A stretch of 28,648 bases of DNA. Origin: CAYNST01 sp964546435. GTDB lineage: Bacteria; Pseudomonadota; Gammaproteobacteria; Pseudomonadales; Cellvibrionaceae. The stretch's first letter is position 1. Each line of letters begins with the position of its first letter. The notes under the pieces are model-generated. The model was not told where the DNA came from. It was given only the letters and a program-made list of their open reading frames with translations, and searched no databases. Shown piece after piece: positions 16,358-25,084 of this stretch. Made by a program: the position numbers and the translations under genes. Where the stretch lies: assembly GCA_964546435.1 (NCBI GenBank), contig CAZJKJ010000045.1:1-28648 (forward strand), written 5' to 3'.

Positions 16358-17969
16358 ATGGCGACGGTCAAAGTCTGGGCACCACTGGCCAGGGAAATTT
16401 TGCTTCAGTCGGGTGGTCAGCGTCTCGCCATGGACGCGGCCCCCAGCGGCTGTTGGACCTGTGAGGCGGCAGACGTCCAGCACGGGACGGATTACCAGTT
16501 TGTCGTCGACGGCGGCAACCCGTTGCCCGATCCGCGCTCGGCCTGGCAGCCGCAGGGGGTTCACGGGCCGTCCCGGTGGGTGGATCACAGCCGCTTTTCC
16601 TGGTCGGATCAGGGCTGGCAGCCTCCGGACTGGGCGCAGGCCATTATTTATGAAATGCACGTGGGGACATTTACCAGATCGGGGACCTTCGAGGGCGCCA
16701 TCGAACGACTGGACCATCTGGTTCAACTGGGCGTGACCCATGTGGAGATCATGCCGGTTGGTGCCTTTTCCGGTGAACACGGCTGGGGCTATGACGGTGT
16801 CGATCTGTATGCGCCGCATCAGCCCTATGGCGGTCCCGATGGCTTGAAGGCGCTGGTGGACGCCTGTCACCGGCGGGGTCTCGCCGTGCTGCTGGACGTG
16901 GTGTACAACCACCTCGGTCCGGCGGGCAATTACCTCAGCCAGTTCGGCCCGTATTTCACCAAAAAATACTCGACGCCCTGGGGAGAAGCGGTGAATGTGG
17001 ACGACGCCTACAGCGACGAAGTGCGCCGGTTCTTTATCGACAACGCATTGATGTGGATGCGGGACTACCACATCGACGGCCTCCGCCTGGATGCCGTCCA
17101 CGCCATCGTGGACGAATCGGCGNNNNNNNNNNNNNNNNNNNNNNNNNNNNNNNNNNNNNNNNNNNNNNNNNNNNNNNNNNNNNNNNNNNNNNNNNNNNNN
17201 NNNNNNNNNNNNNNNNNNNNNNCTGGAGGATCTGGGCAAGGCACTGCGGGACGGGTTTGTCTACGACGGCGGCTATTCCGTGTTCCGCAAACGCAGTCAC
17301 GGTCGGCCTGGATCGCACCTGTCACCGTCAACGTTTGTTGTGGCCATCCAGAATCATGACCAGATCGGCAATCGCGCGGTAGGGGAACGTCTGCACCAGC
17401 TGGCGGGTCTGCCCCGGGCGAAAATTGCTGCGGCCACGATGCTGCTGGCTCCCTTCGTGCCCATGCTGTTCCAGGGCGAAGAGTGGGCGGCCTCCTCGCC
17501 GTTTCAATACTTCACCGATCACGAGGATCCGGAACTGGGGGAGGCCGTGCGCTACGGACGTCAGCACGAGTTTTCAGCATTTGGCTGGAACCCCGAGGAT
17601 GTACCCGATCCCCAGGCGCGGGCGACTTTCGAGCGGTCGCGTCTGCAATGGCAGGAGCTCGACCAGCCGGAGCATCAGGAAATGTTTCAATGGTATCGGG
17701 CGCTGATCAGTTTGCGCCGGCGGCTTCCCGCCATCACGGCCGGGACGCTGGCGGACTCCAGGGTGGACGTTGACAGTGAGCAGCAGTGGTTGGTTTATGG
17801 CCGTGGCCCCTTAACGCTTTGCATCAATTTTGCGGACCGGCCGCAGATCGTTCCGGCGGCCGGTATTGCCGGCAGCGATAGGGTGCTTGCGTCGGCCGCC
17901 GGTTCGGAGTTTGTGCCGAACGGTGTTTCTCTTCCCGCTCTTTGCGCAGCGGTTTTTATGCAAAGCTGA
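16358..17969 (+). CDS. treZ: Maltooligosyltrehalose trehalohydrolase TreZ, interrupted by gap
   Basis: GH13 hydrolase releasing trehalose from maltooligosyl trehalose made by TreY. The visible 5' part (16358-17122, 255 residues) has the N-terminal beta domain (VWAPLAREILLQ), YEMHVGTFTRSGTFEGAIER, DVVYNHLGP and nucleophile Asp245 in GLRLDAVHAI. The 3' part (17223-17969, 248 residues) has FVVAIQNHDQIGNRAVGERL with the third acidic residue and the C-terminal domain. The two parts are in different frames across the 100-N placeholder, which shows that the placeholder length is wrong rather than that the gene is broken. TreZ is usually about 590 residues, so around 90 are missing, including the general acid Glu. 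Ribosome site GGGAGG lies inside the end of treY. Confidence 0.94.
17123..17222. other. Assembly gap of 100 N inside treZ
   Basis: Exactly 100 N. Comparison with the usual TreZ length suggests that the real missing sequence is nearer 250-300 bases. Confidence 0.98.
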
Positions 17970-18002
17970 TCGGCAGCGGCCGGCAGGCACAGTCGCTGCC
18001 GA
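17970..18002 (+). terminator. Hairpin directly after treZ
   Basis: TCGGCAGC (17970-17977) pairs perfectly with GCTGCCGA (17995-18002) around a 17-base loop, starting at the base after the treZ stop. No U-run follows, so it may be a weak or factor-assisted terminator or a 3' stabilising hairpin separating treYZ from glgE. Confidence 0.45.
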
Positions 18003-18023
18003 CAGCATCGCTTACAACGGCCC

Positions 18024-18060
18024 GTTCATTTATATATCGGATTTTAAATTAAGCTAAGTA
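18024..18060 (+). promoter_or_regulatory. AT-rich probable promoter region before glgE
   Basis: A sharply AT-rich island (TTCATTTATATATC, ATTTTAAATTAAGCTAAG) sits in otherwise GC-rich sequence about 70-100 bases before the glgE start and just after the treZ hairpin. Several -10-like hexamers (TATATA, TTAAAT) are present, but none has a well-spaced -35, so the exact promoter is not resolved. Confidence 0.33.
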
Positions 18061-18127
18061 AGGTTCTGGCGCGTATCGGCTCGTATGTTATTGAGCAAAC
18101 CTGGCACTGAAAAGGGGACTGACTACC

Positions 18128-20248
18128 ATGCCCAGTCGCGGCGTTGATTCACTGGTTAAGAACGGGAAAAACGCACAAGAAAACCTGCCGCAAACGTCTG
18201 CCGCAGCCGCCGGGAGGCTATCCATAGAGCAGGCCATCAAAGCTCCGCGATTGATGATTACCCGCGTGCGCCCGGCCGTGGACGACGGCCAGTTCCCCGC
18301 CAAGGCCACCGTCGGCCAGGCGCTAACGTTCCAGTGCACGATTTTTACGGACGGTCATAACCGCCTGGATGGTCGGGTGCTCTGGAAGCCACCGGCGGCG
18401 AAGCAGTGGCACAGCTACAAACTGAATCTTCTCGGCAATGATCTTTGGGAAACCGTGATTCAACCTGAGCAGGAAGGCGTGCATCAATTCAGGATCGAGG
18501 CCTGGCTGGACCGCTGGCAAAACTTCCATCACGAGCTTTACCAGAAATACCACGCCGACGTGCCGGTAGAGCTGGAAACCGAGGAAGGGCGGTTATTGCT
18601 AAAGGAAATTTTCGAATACGCGCAGGGCGGGCAAGAAGCCGGGCACGACGATGCCGTGCCCCACGGCGTGATGGGTCAGGCTGACGCCATGGTCTTCATT
18701 GCGGAAAGTCTGGACAAACTCGAGACGGCGCGTGCCCATGGCGACATCCAGAGTCAGGTACAGGTCCTGTTGCAGCAGCGCCTGGCCGAAGCGGTGGAGG
18801 TGGTTGAGCCGAAGCTGTTTTTCACCCAGAGCCAGAAAACCTGGCAGGTGGATGTCGAGCGGCAGCTGGCAGGTTTCGCCAGCTGGTACGAACTGTTTCC
18901 CAGGTCCATCACCGATTCACCCCAACGGCATGGCACCTTCGACGATGTCATCGGGCGCCTGCCAGCGATTCGCGACATGGGCTTTGATGTGCTGTATTTC
19001 CCACCCATCCACCCGATTGGGGAAAAATTCCGCAAGGGCAAAAACAATCACGTCACCGCGCAACCGGGAGAGCCTGGAAGTCCGTACGCCATCGGCAGTG
19101 CCGATGGGGGGCACGATACTGCCTATGCACAACTTGGTGGCATTGACGGGTTTCGCCGTCTGATCGAGGCCGCCCGAGCGCATGGGCTTGAAGTGTCCAT
19201 CGATTTTGCCATTCAGTGTTCGCCCGATCACCCCTGGCTGAAAGAACACCCGGGCTGGTTCAACTGGCGTCCGGACGGGTCCATCCGCTACGCAGAAAAT
19301 CCGCCGAAGAAATATCAGGATATTGTCAACGTCGATTTCTATGGGGAAAAGGCGTTGCCGCAGATGTGGATCGCCTGGCGGGATATTGTGCTCTATTGGG
19401 TTTCCGAGGGCGTCAAAATATTCCGGGTGGATAACCCTCACACCAAACCTCTGCCGTTCTGGCAATGGTTGATCGGGGAAGTGCGTGAACGCCACCCGGA
19501 TACCATGTTCCTGTCCGAAGCCTTTACTCGACCGGCGATGATGTATCAGCTGGCCAAAATCGGCTTCAATCAGAGTTACACCTACTTTATCTGGCGCAAC
19601 ACGAAGCAGGAGCTGACCAGTTATCTGCGCGAGTTGAATGAAACGGACGTTCGAGATTTTTACCGACCCAATTTTTTTGTGAATACGCCCGATATTAATC
19701 CATTTTATTTGCAGAGCTCCGGGCGGCCAGGATTTCTGACAAGGGCTGCCCTCGCTGCGACGCTGTCGGGCCTGTGGGGCGTTTACAGTGGATTTGAACT
19801 GTGCGAGGCGGCGGGATTGAACGGCAAGGAAGAATATCTGGATTCGGAGAAATACGAGATTCGCCCCCGGGACTTCAATGCCCCCGGAAATATCGTGGCG
19901 GAAATTACCCGTCTCAACCAGATCCGCAGACAGCATCCGGCCTTGCAGACCCACTTGAATATCACCTTCGGGCGGTGCAGTGGCGACAATGTCTTATACT
20001 TTTACAAACACACACACAATAACGAAGATTTTGTCCTGGTCGCCATCAATCTGGATCCACACCAGAGTCATGAAGCCATGCTTGAATTACCCTTCGAAGC
20101 ACTGGGTTTGAAGGAAGATTCTGTCCTGCGTGTGACCGAACTCATGAGGGATATCCCGATTGAATGGCAGGGGCGTCGCCAACACTGGTATTTCGATATT
20201 CACGAAATTCCGTTTGCCATCTGGCATGTGCGCAATGGGAGGGTCTGA
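18128..20248 (+). CDS. glgE: Maltosyltransferase GlgE (maltose 1-phosphate dependent)
   Basis: GH13_3 enzyme transferring maltosyl units from alpha-maltose 1-phosphate onto the non-reducing end of alpha-1,4-glucan. The 706-residue product matches characterised GlgE proteins (about 660-700). It has an N-terminal beta-sandwich and helical insert (about residues 40-240), FPPIHPIGEKFRKGKNN, nucleophile Asp435 in FRVDNPHTKP and general acid Glu464 in FLSEAFTRP; these motifs distinguish GlgE from ordinary amylases. About 35 low-complexity N-terminal residues precede the first conserved block, so a later start is possible, but ATG 18128 has AAAAGGGG upstream. The TGA is two bases before the treS start. 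Its substrate is made by the maltokinase encoded next. Confidence 0.96.
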   Translation: MPSRGVDSLVKNGKNAQENLPQTSAAAAGRLSIEQAIKAPRLMITRVRPAVDDGQFPAKATVGQALTFQCTIFTDGHNRLDGRVLWKPPAAKQWHSYKLNLLGNDLWETVIQPEQEGVHQFRIEAWLDRWQNFHHELYQKYHADVPVELETEEGRLLLKEIFEYAQGGQEAGHDDAVPHGVMGQADAMVFIAESLDKLETARAHGDIQSQVQVLLQQRLAEAVEVVEPKLFFTQSQKTWQVDVERQLAGFASWYELFPRSITDSPQRHGTFDDVIGRLPAIRDMGFDVLYFPPIHPIGEKFRKGKNNHVTAQPGEPGSPYAIGSADGGHDTAYAQLGGIDGFRRLIEAARAHGLEVSIDFAIQCSPDHPWLKEHPGWFNWRPDGSIRYAENPPKKYQDIVNVDFYGEKALPQMWIAWRDIVLYWVSEGVKIFRVDNPHTKPLPFWQWLIGEVRERHPDTMFLSEAFTRPAMMYQLAKIGFNQSYTYFIWRNTKQELTSYLRELNETDVRDFYRPNFFVNTPDINPFYLQSSGRPGFLTRAALAATLSGLWGVYSGFELCEAAGLNGKEEYLDSEKYEIRPRDFNAPGNIVAEITRLNQIRRQHPALQTHLNITFGRCSGDNVLYFYKHTHNNEDFVLVAINLDPHQSHEAMLELPFEALGLKEDSVLRVTELMRDIPIEWQGRRQHWYFDIHEIPFAIWHVRNGRV

Positions 20249-20253
20249 TCTTG
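20237..20253 (+). promoter_or_regulatory. Strong ribosome site for the TTG start of treS-mak
   Basis: GGGAGGG within the last codons of glgE lies 7 bases before TTG 20251, deciding the start and indicating coupled translation of GlgE with the enzyme that makes its substrate. Confidence 0.7.
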
Positions 20254-23200
20254 CCAAACACCCAAGTCCGAGAAAAACAGGTCAGCGCGGCAGACCATGC
20301 ATTATCCAGTGAAGAGCCCACCTGGTACAAAGATGCAATCATTTATCAGTTGCACGTTAAATCCTTCTTCGATTCCAACAACGACGGGATTGGTGATTTT
20401 GCGGGCCTGATTGAAAAGCTGGACTACGTGTCGGGACTGGGCGTCAACACCGTCTGGCTGTTGCCCTTTTACCCGAGCCCCCTGCGGGATGATGGTTACG
20501 ACATCGCCGATTATTACGGCGTGCATCCGGATTACGGCACCATCGAAGACGTTAAGAAATTTATCGACAAGGCCCATTCCCTCGGGTTGCGGATCATTAC
20601 CGAACTGGTAATCAATCACACCTCCGACCAGCATCCCTGGTTCCAGCGAGCGCGCAAGGCCCCGCCCGGCAGCCCGGAGCGGGAATATTACGTCTGGTCG
20701 GATGATGACCAGAAATATTCAGGAACCCGGATCATCTTTCTCGATACAGAGAAATCGAACTGGTCCTGGGACCCGGAAGCAAAAGCCTATTACTGGCATC
20801 GGTTCTATTCTCATCAGCCCGACCTGAATTTCGATAATCCCGCCGTTCTGGATGCGGTGCTGGATGTGATGAATTACTGGTTCGACATGGGCGTTGACGG
20901 CTTGCGCCTGGATGCGGTGCCCTATCTGGTGGAACGGGAAGGGACCAATAACGAAAATCTGCCGGAAACCCACGCGATCCTGAAACGCATCCGTGCCGAG
21001 GTTGACGCAAAATATCCAGGGCGCCTGCTGCTGGCCGAAGCAAATCAGTGGCCCGAGGATACCCAGGAATATTTTGGTAATGGTGACGAATGCCACATGG
21101 CCTTCCACTTTCCCTTGATGCCGCGAATGTATATGGCCCTCGCTCAGGAGGATCGCTTTCCCATCACCGACATCTTGCGCCAGACGCCCGTGATTCCGGA
21201 AAACTGTCAGTGGGCAATTTTCTTGCGCAACCACGATGAGTTGACGCTGGAGATGGTGACTGACAAAGAGCGGGATTATCTCTGGGAGCAATATGCCGCC
21301 GAGTCGCGGGCGCGCCTGAATCTCGGTATCCGACGGCGCCTGGCACCGCTGATGCAGCGCGACCGCCGCCGTATCGAACTGCTGACATCGCTTTTGTTTT
21401 CCATGCCGGGAACGCCCACCATTTATTATGGCGATGAACTCGGGATGGGGGACAATATCTATCTGGGCGATCGCGACGGGGTGCGTACCCCCATGCAATG
21501 GTCGCCGGATCGCAATGGCGGCTTCTCCAAAGCGGACCCATCGCGCCTGATGCTGCCGCCGATCATGGATCCGCTTTACGGGTATTACTCCATCAATGTG
21601 GAGGCCCAAAGCCGCGATCCCCACTCTTACCTGAACTGGACCCGGCTGTTGCTGGAGGTTCGCAAGAAATACCGGGCATTCGGCCGCGGCCTGTTCAAGA
21701 TGCTCTATCCCAACAACCGGCGGGTGCTGGCCTACATCCGGGAATATCAAAGCCCGGGCGAGCAGGAAGGCCGCACGGAAACCATCCTGTGTGTTGCCAA
21801 CATGTCCCGCACTGCACAGGCCGTCGAGCTGGATTTGTCGGCCTACACCGGGTATGTGCCATTAGAGATGACCGGGGGCAGTTCATTTCCGCCTATCGGC
21901 GAGTTGACCTATCTGCTGACGGTACCGCCCTACGGATTTTTCTGGTTTCTGCTGGCGGAGGATACGCACTATCCGGACTGGTACATTGCGCCGCCGGAAA
22001 CCTTGCCTGAATACGTCACCCTGGTGCTGCGCAGCGACCTCAAGGACGTGACCGATCCGGCCATCAAGCGGGTGCTGGAAAGCGATGTGTTGCCCGAATA
22101 TCTCAAGAAGCGCCGCTGGTTCGGAGGCAAGAACGCGCATCTGGATCAGGTGCAGATCCATTATTTTGGTCTGTTGCCGGTTCTCGGGGCGGATGCCGAC
22201 GTCGAGCACGCCCGCACCGCACTGACGTTGGTATCCGTGAATGTGGACGGGCAGCCTCAGTGTTATCAAATTCCGCTCACTATCTATTTCGAAGACGGCG
22301 CAGTGCCGGCGCTGGCCCACCAACTGGCGCTGACCCGGGTGCGACGGCAGCGGCATGTGGGCGTCCTCACCGACGCGTTGAGCAGTGATTATCTGGCGCG
22401 CACCATGGTTGAATTTCTTAAAAAGGCCCAAGGGGATTCCTGCGTAACGCTGGAAACCGGTGGCGGTCAGGAGCTGCTCGGTTCCGCCTCGCAAGGCCAG
22501 GGCACATTTTTCTGTGCGACGCCGGCCCTCGCAGAACTGGAGCTGGATACTGAAGAGCTGGAAATTCGTACCCTCTCGGTAGAGCAGTCCAACAGCTCGG
22601 TCATTCTCGGCGAACGGGCGGTGCTCAAAATTCTGCGGCGCGTCTTCAATGGTCGTCATCCGGAAATCGATATGAGCGGGGCCCTGACCCGGGGCGGCTT
22701 TGCCAACACCGCGCCCCTGCTGGGCTATGTCTACCGCCAGTCCGATGACGGGCAGTCCATGGCGCTCGCCATATTACAGGGCTATATCCCCAATCAGGGT
22801 AACGGCTGGGAGTGGGTGCTGGACCAGCTTGAACGGGTGCGCAAAGAGACCGCGTCCTTGATGACCGCGGAGGTGGGGGACGGCGAGCTGCCAGAAGTCG
22901 TGCAGCATCAGGAAGAATTTGCACTTGAGGAATGTGACCGCTTTGCCCGGGCCATTGGCAAGCGTCTGGCGGAAATGCATTTTGTGCTGTCCGGCGTGGA
23001 TGACGACCCGGCATTTGTCCCGGAAGTGGTTGATGATGCGGTGATCCAGCAGTGGATCGATGCGGTGACCGCTCAGGTTGATCAGGCCATGCACCACCTG
23101 GAATCCCTGGCGGCGACGGGCGATGACGATACCCGGCCGCTGGCGCAACGCATTCTTGCTCAGCGTGAAGTCATTAACGAGCGCATCAAGCGGCTGGCCC

Positions 23201-23700
23201 GCCGCGGTCACGGTTCGGTGATTTTCAGAATCCACGGGGATCTCCATCTCGGTCAACTGCTGGTGTCTCAGGATGATGCCTATTTCATCGATTTTGAAGG
23301 CGAACCCACCAAAAGCGTGGCTGAACGCTCCGGTAAGGCGAGTCCGTTGCGGGATGTGGCCGGGATGCTCAGATCGTTTCATTACGCCGCTGAAAATGCC
23401 GCCGCAGGCGCCCCTGTGGTGGAATCGGAACAGGCCAGTACGGAACGTGGCATCTTCGTCGAAAAATTCCATCAAAGAGCGGCGGCAACATTGCTGGAGG
23501 CCTATCGCGCCGGTTCCGGGGAACTGCCGCATCGCTGGCAGGATGACCAGGCCGAAGATGATGTCATTGACTTGTTCACCCTGGAAAAGGCTGCCTACGA
23601 GATTGCCTATGAAGCGGCAAACCGGCCCGACTGGGTAGGAATTCCTTTACGGGGATTGGCCCATACGCTTCGACGGCTGGATATCAATGTGGCTGGATAA
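20251..23700 (+). CDS. treS: Fused trehalose synthase-maltokinase (TreS-Mak)
   Basis: Bifunctional 1149-residue protein. The N-terminal GH13_16 trehalose synthase (about residues 28-580) isomerises trehalose and maltose, with nucleophile Asp221 (GLRLDAVPYL), acid Glu263 (LLAEANQWPE) and Asp329 (FLRNHDELTLEM). The C-terminal maltokinase (about 600-1149) phosphorylates maltose with ATP, with Lys793 (AVLKILRR), catalytic Asp997 in HGDLHLGQ and metal-binding Asp1014 in IDFEGEP. Its product, maltose 1-phosphate, feeds GlgE. The TTG at 20251 is chosen because GGGAGGG (20237-20243) lies 7 bases upstream and the frame begins two bases after glgE; earlier ATG codons lie inside glgE. The fusion is common in proteobacteria, whereas actinobacteria often encode the two separately. 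Confidence 0.95.
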   Translation: MPNTQVREKQVSAADHALSSEEPTWYKDAIIYQLHVKSFFDSNNDGIGDFAGLIEKLDYVSGLGVNTVWLLPFYPSPLRDDGYDIADYYGVHPDYGTIEDVKKFIDKAHSLGLRIITELVINHTSDQHPWFQRARKAPPGSPEREYYVWSDDDQKYSGTRIIFLDTEKSNWSWDPEAKAYYWHRFYSHQPDLNFDNPAVLDAVLDVMNYWFDMGVDGLRLDAVPYLVEREGTNNENLPETHAILKRIRAEVDAKYPGRLLLAEANQWPEDTQEYFGNGDECHMAFHFPLMPRMYMALAQEDRFPITDILRQTPVIPENCQWAIFLRNHDELTLEMVTDKERDYLWEQYAAESRARLNLGIRRRLAPLMQRDRRRIELLTSLLFSMPGTPTIYYGDELGMGDNIYLGDRDGVRTPMQWSPDRNGGFSKADPSRLMLPPIMDPLYGYYSINVEAQSRDPHSYLNWTRLLLEVRKKYRAFGRGLFKMLYPNNRRVLAYIREYQSPGEQEGRTETILCVANMSRTAQAVELDLSAYTGYVPLEMTGGSSFPPIGELTYLLTVPPYGFFWFLLAEDTHYPDWYIAPPETLPEYVTLVLRSDLKDVTDPAIKRVLESDVLPEYLKKRRWFGGKNAHLDQVQIHYFGLLPVLGADADVEHARTALTLVSVNVDGQPQCYQIPLTIYFEDGAVPALAHQLALTRVRRQRHVGVLTDALSSDYLARTMVEFLKKAQGDSCVTLETGGGQELLGSASQGQGTFFCATPALAELELDTEELEIRTLSVEQSNSSVILGERAVLKILRRVFNGRHPEIDMSGALTRGGFANTAPLLGYVYRQSDDGQSMALAILQGYIPNQGNGWEWVLDQLERVRKETASLMTAEVGDGELPEVVQHQEEFALEECDRFARAIGKRLAEMHFVLSGVDDDPAFVPEVVDDAVIQQWIDAVTAQVDQAMHHLESLAATGDDDTRPLAQRILAQREVINERIKRLARRGHGSVIFRIHGDLHLGQLLVSQDDAYFIDFEGEPTKSVAERSGKASPLRDVAGMLRSFHYAAENAAAGAPVVESEQASTERGIFVEKFHQRAAATLLEAYRAGSGELPHRWQDDQAEDDVIDLFTLEKAAYEIAYEAANRPDWVGIPLRGLAHTLRRLDINVAG

Positions 23701-23737
23701 GCAGATGCATGGAAGCAATTAAACTGGCGGGCTGCGA

Positions 23738-24817
23738 TTGAAATACATAAAAAAAAGACACAACGAACCAGGTTCAGCGCCGGGTGAACTGGCGTCGGCC
23801 CATGCGGTGGCCACAACCGCCAGGGCAGATGTGATTGTCTACACCGCCGATACTTATCAGATCGAGGCCGGAATTGATCTGGCGGATAGCTGGGTCAACC
23901 CTCAGCGCGAGGGTGAAAAGCTCTGGCTCGCGGTTCATGGAAGACCTGCACCGGCATTACTGGAGGTGCTGGAAAAGCAGCTACAGTTGCACCCTCTGGC
24001 GCTGGAAGATGCAATCCATGCCGGCCAGCGATCCAAAGTGGATGATTATGAATCCCACCTGTTCGTTGTATTGCAACGTCCGCACTGGGAAGGCACGGTG
24101 CTTGCCATCGGCCAGGTCAGCTTTTTTCTCGGCAGAAATTTTGTAGTCAGTGTCGACGATGTTGGTGGCGACGCTTTTGATCTGGTGCGCAAACGACTGG
24201 AGATCAGTCGCGGTGGCCGGATTCGCGCGCTGGGGGTGGACTATTTGTTCTACGCCCTGGTGGACCTGGTTATCGACCGGGCGTTTCCTGTGCTTGAAGG
24301 CTATGCCGAAGAGCTCGAAGAAATGGAACTCAAGGTGATGTCCAGCCCCAAACAGCCCGATCTTCTGGACCGGTTGCATGAATCCCGGCGCGAACTGGTA
24401 TTTCTGCGAAGAGCACTTTGGGGTCAGCGCGACGCCGCCTCCGCACTGCTGCGCGAAGAGTTGACGCTGATCAGTAAAAGCACGCGCGTCTACCTGCGCG
24501 ATTGTGCCGATCACGCGCATCACGTACTGGATCTGGTAGACGCCTATCGCGACATGAGCGTGGCCGTCATGGAGTTGCTGCTGTCGAGTCAGAACAAACA
24601 GCTCAATGAAGCCATGCGCGTTCTGACCATGATCGCCACCATTTTTATTCCTCTCTCGTTCGTTACCGGAATTTACGGGATGAATTTTGATACGGAAGTC
24701 AGCCCCTGGAATATGCCGGAATTGCACTGGAAATTGGGATACCCCGGCGTCTTGCTGTTGCTGCTCGTTCTCGGTCTGGGAATGGTGGTGTACTTCAAAC
24801 GCAAAGGATGGCTGTAG
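23738..24817 (+). CDS. corA: CorA family magnesium/divalent cation transporter
   Basis: Pentameric inner-membrane channel for Mg2+ (also Co2+/Ni2+; related ZntB members move Zn2+). The 359-residue product has a cytosolic alpha/beta domain, a long helical stalk (about residues 170-295) and two C-terminal membrane segments (about 296-316 and 333-353). The selectivity signature YGMNF is at 313-317, favouring Mg-type transport. No ATG occurs near the start; TTG 23738 follows a poor ribosome site (GGCGGG), so the N-terminus is uncertain by about 25 residues. It starts 37 bases after treS-mak in the same direction and may be co-transcribed, placing a Mg2+ channel beside a Mg-ATP-dependent kinase. 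Confidence 0.92.
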   Translation: MKYIKKRHNEPGSAPGELASAHAVATTARADVIVYTADTYQIEAGIDLADSWVNPQREGEKLWLAVHGRPAPALLEVLEKQLQLHPLALEDAIHAGQRSKVDDYESHLFVVLQRPHWEGTVLAIGQVSFFLGRNFVVSVDDVGGDAFDLVRKRLEISRGGRIRALGVDYLFYALVDLVIDRAFPVLEGYAEELEEMELKVMSSPKQPDLLDRLHESRRELVFLRRALWGQRDAASALLREELTLISKSTRVYLRDCADHAHHVLDLVDAYRDMSVAVMELLLSSQNKQLNEAMRVLTMIATIFIPLSFVTGIYGMNFDTEVSPWNMPELHWKLGYPGVLLLLLVLGLGMVVYFKRKGWL

Positions 24818-24855
24818 GGGGCCTTTACCAACCGCTTGAGTAATGTTTATTCTGG

Positions 24856-24882
24856 AAATATTAAAAATATTAAAAATATAGT
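24856..24882 (+). repeat. AT-only 9-base tandem repeat before glgX
   Basis: Two perfect copies of AAATATTAA (24856-24864, 24865-24873) are followed by a third, degenerate copy ending TATAGT (24877-24882). TATAGT matches a -10 box in 5 of 6 bases, but no -35 is well placed. This is the most AT-rich patch of the corA-glgX interval and may serve as an UP-like or bent element for a glgX promoter. Confidence 0.5.
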
Positions 24883-25010
24883 AATCATGGACTGGAATTT
24901 GCCAGCTGTGGGGACGGATGGCAGGGGGCACCCGGACTGAGGCTTTGCGACTGGACCGTCTTCCTGGAATGCAGTGCGCAACTGGACGCATTATCCGAAT
25001 TCTTTTAATC

Positions 25011-25031
25011 GGTTTCAGCGTGGCTGAAGCC
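25011..25031 (+). promoter_or_regulatory. Leader hairpin 1 upstream of glgX
   Basis: GGTTTCAGC (25011-25019) pairs with GCTGAAGCC (25023-25031) over 9 bp with one wobble and a 3-base loop. A weakly T-rich stretch (GTCTTCTATTTG) follows, so it could be a late corA terminator or an attenuator in the glgX leader. Confidence 0.4.
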
Positions 25032-25042
25032 GTCTTCTATTT

Positions 25043-25060
25043 GTTGCCGGAAACGGCAAC
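25043..25060 (+). promoter_or_regulatory. Leader hairpin 2 with GAAA tetraloop upstream of glgX
   Basis: GTTGCCG (25043-25049) and CGGCAAC (25054-25060) form a perfect 7-bp stem closed by a GAAA tetraloop, 14 bases before the glgX ribosome site. Its stability and place suggest a role in initiation or mRNA protection. Confidence 0.5.
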
Positions 25061-25084
25061 GTCTGCATGCTATTGGGGAACCAT

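Noticed and set aside
17091..17222. Treating the second half of treZ as a separate gene starting at 17091
   Set aside because: The apparent start lies in the first half of treZ in another frame and the frame only joins through N; conserved TreZ motifs continue across the gap.
20164..20250. ATG 20164 as start of treS-mak
   Set aside because: Lies 85 bases inside glgE; the added residues are out-of-frame glgE sequence, while TTG 20251 has a strong ribosome site.
24856..24882. AT-rich triplicate repeat as a CRISPR or replication-origin iteron
   Set aside because: Units are only 9 bases, without spacers, cas genes, dnaA boxes or a replication gene nearby.
25067..25084. ATG 25067 as glgX start
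   Set aside because: Its use would put the GGGGA ribosome site inside the coding region; ATG 25085 begins the conserved sequence with ideal spacing.
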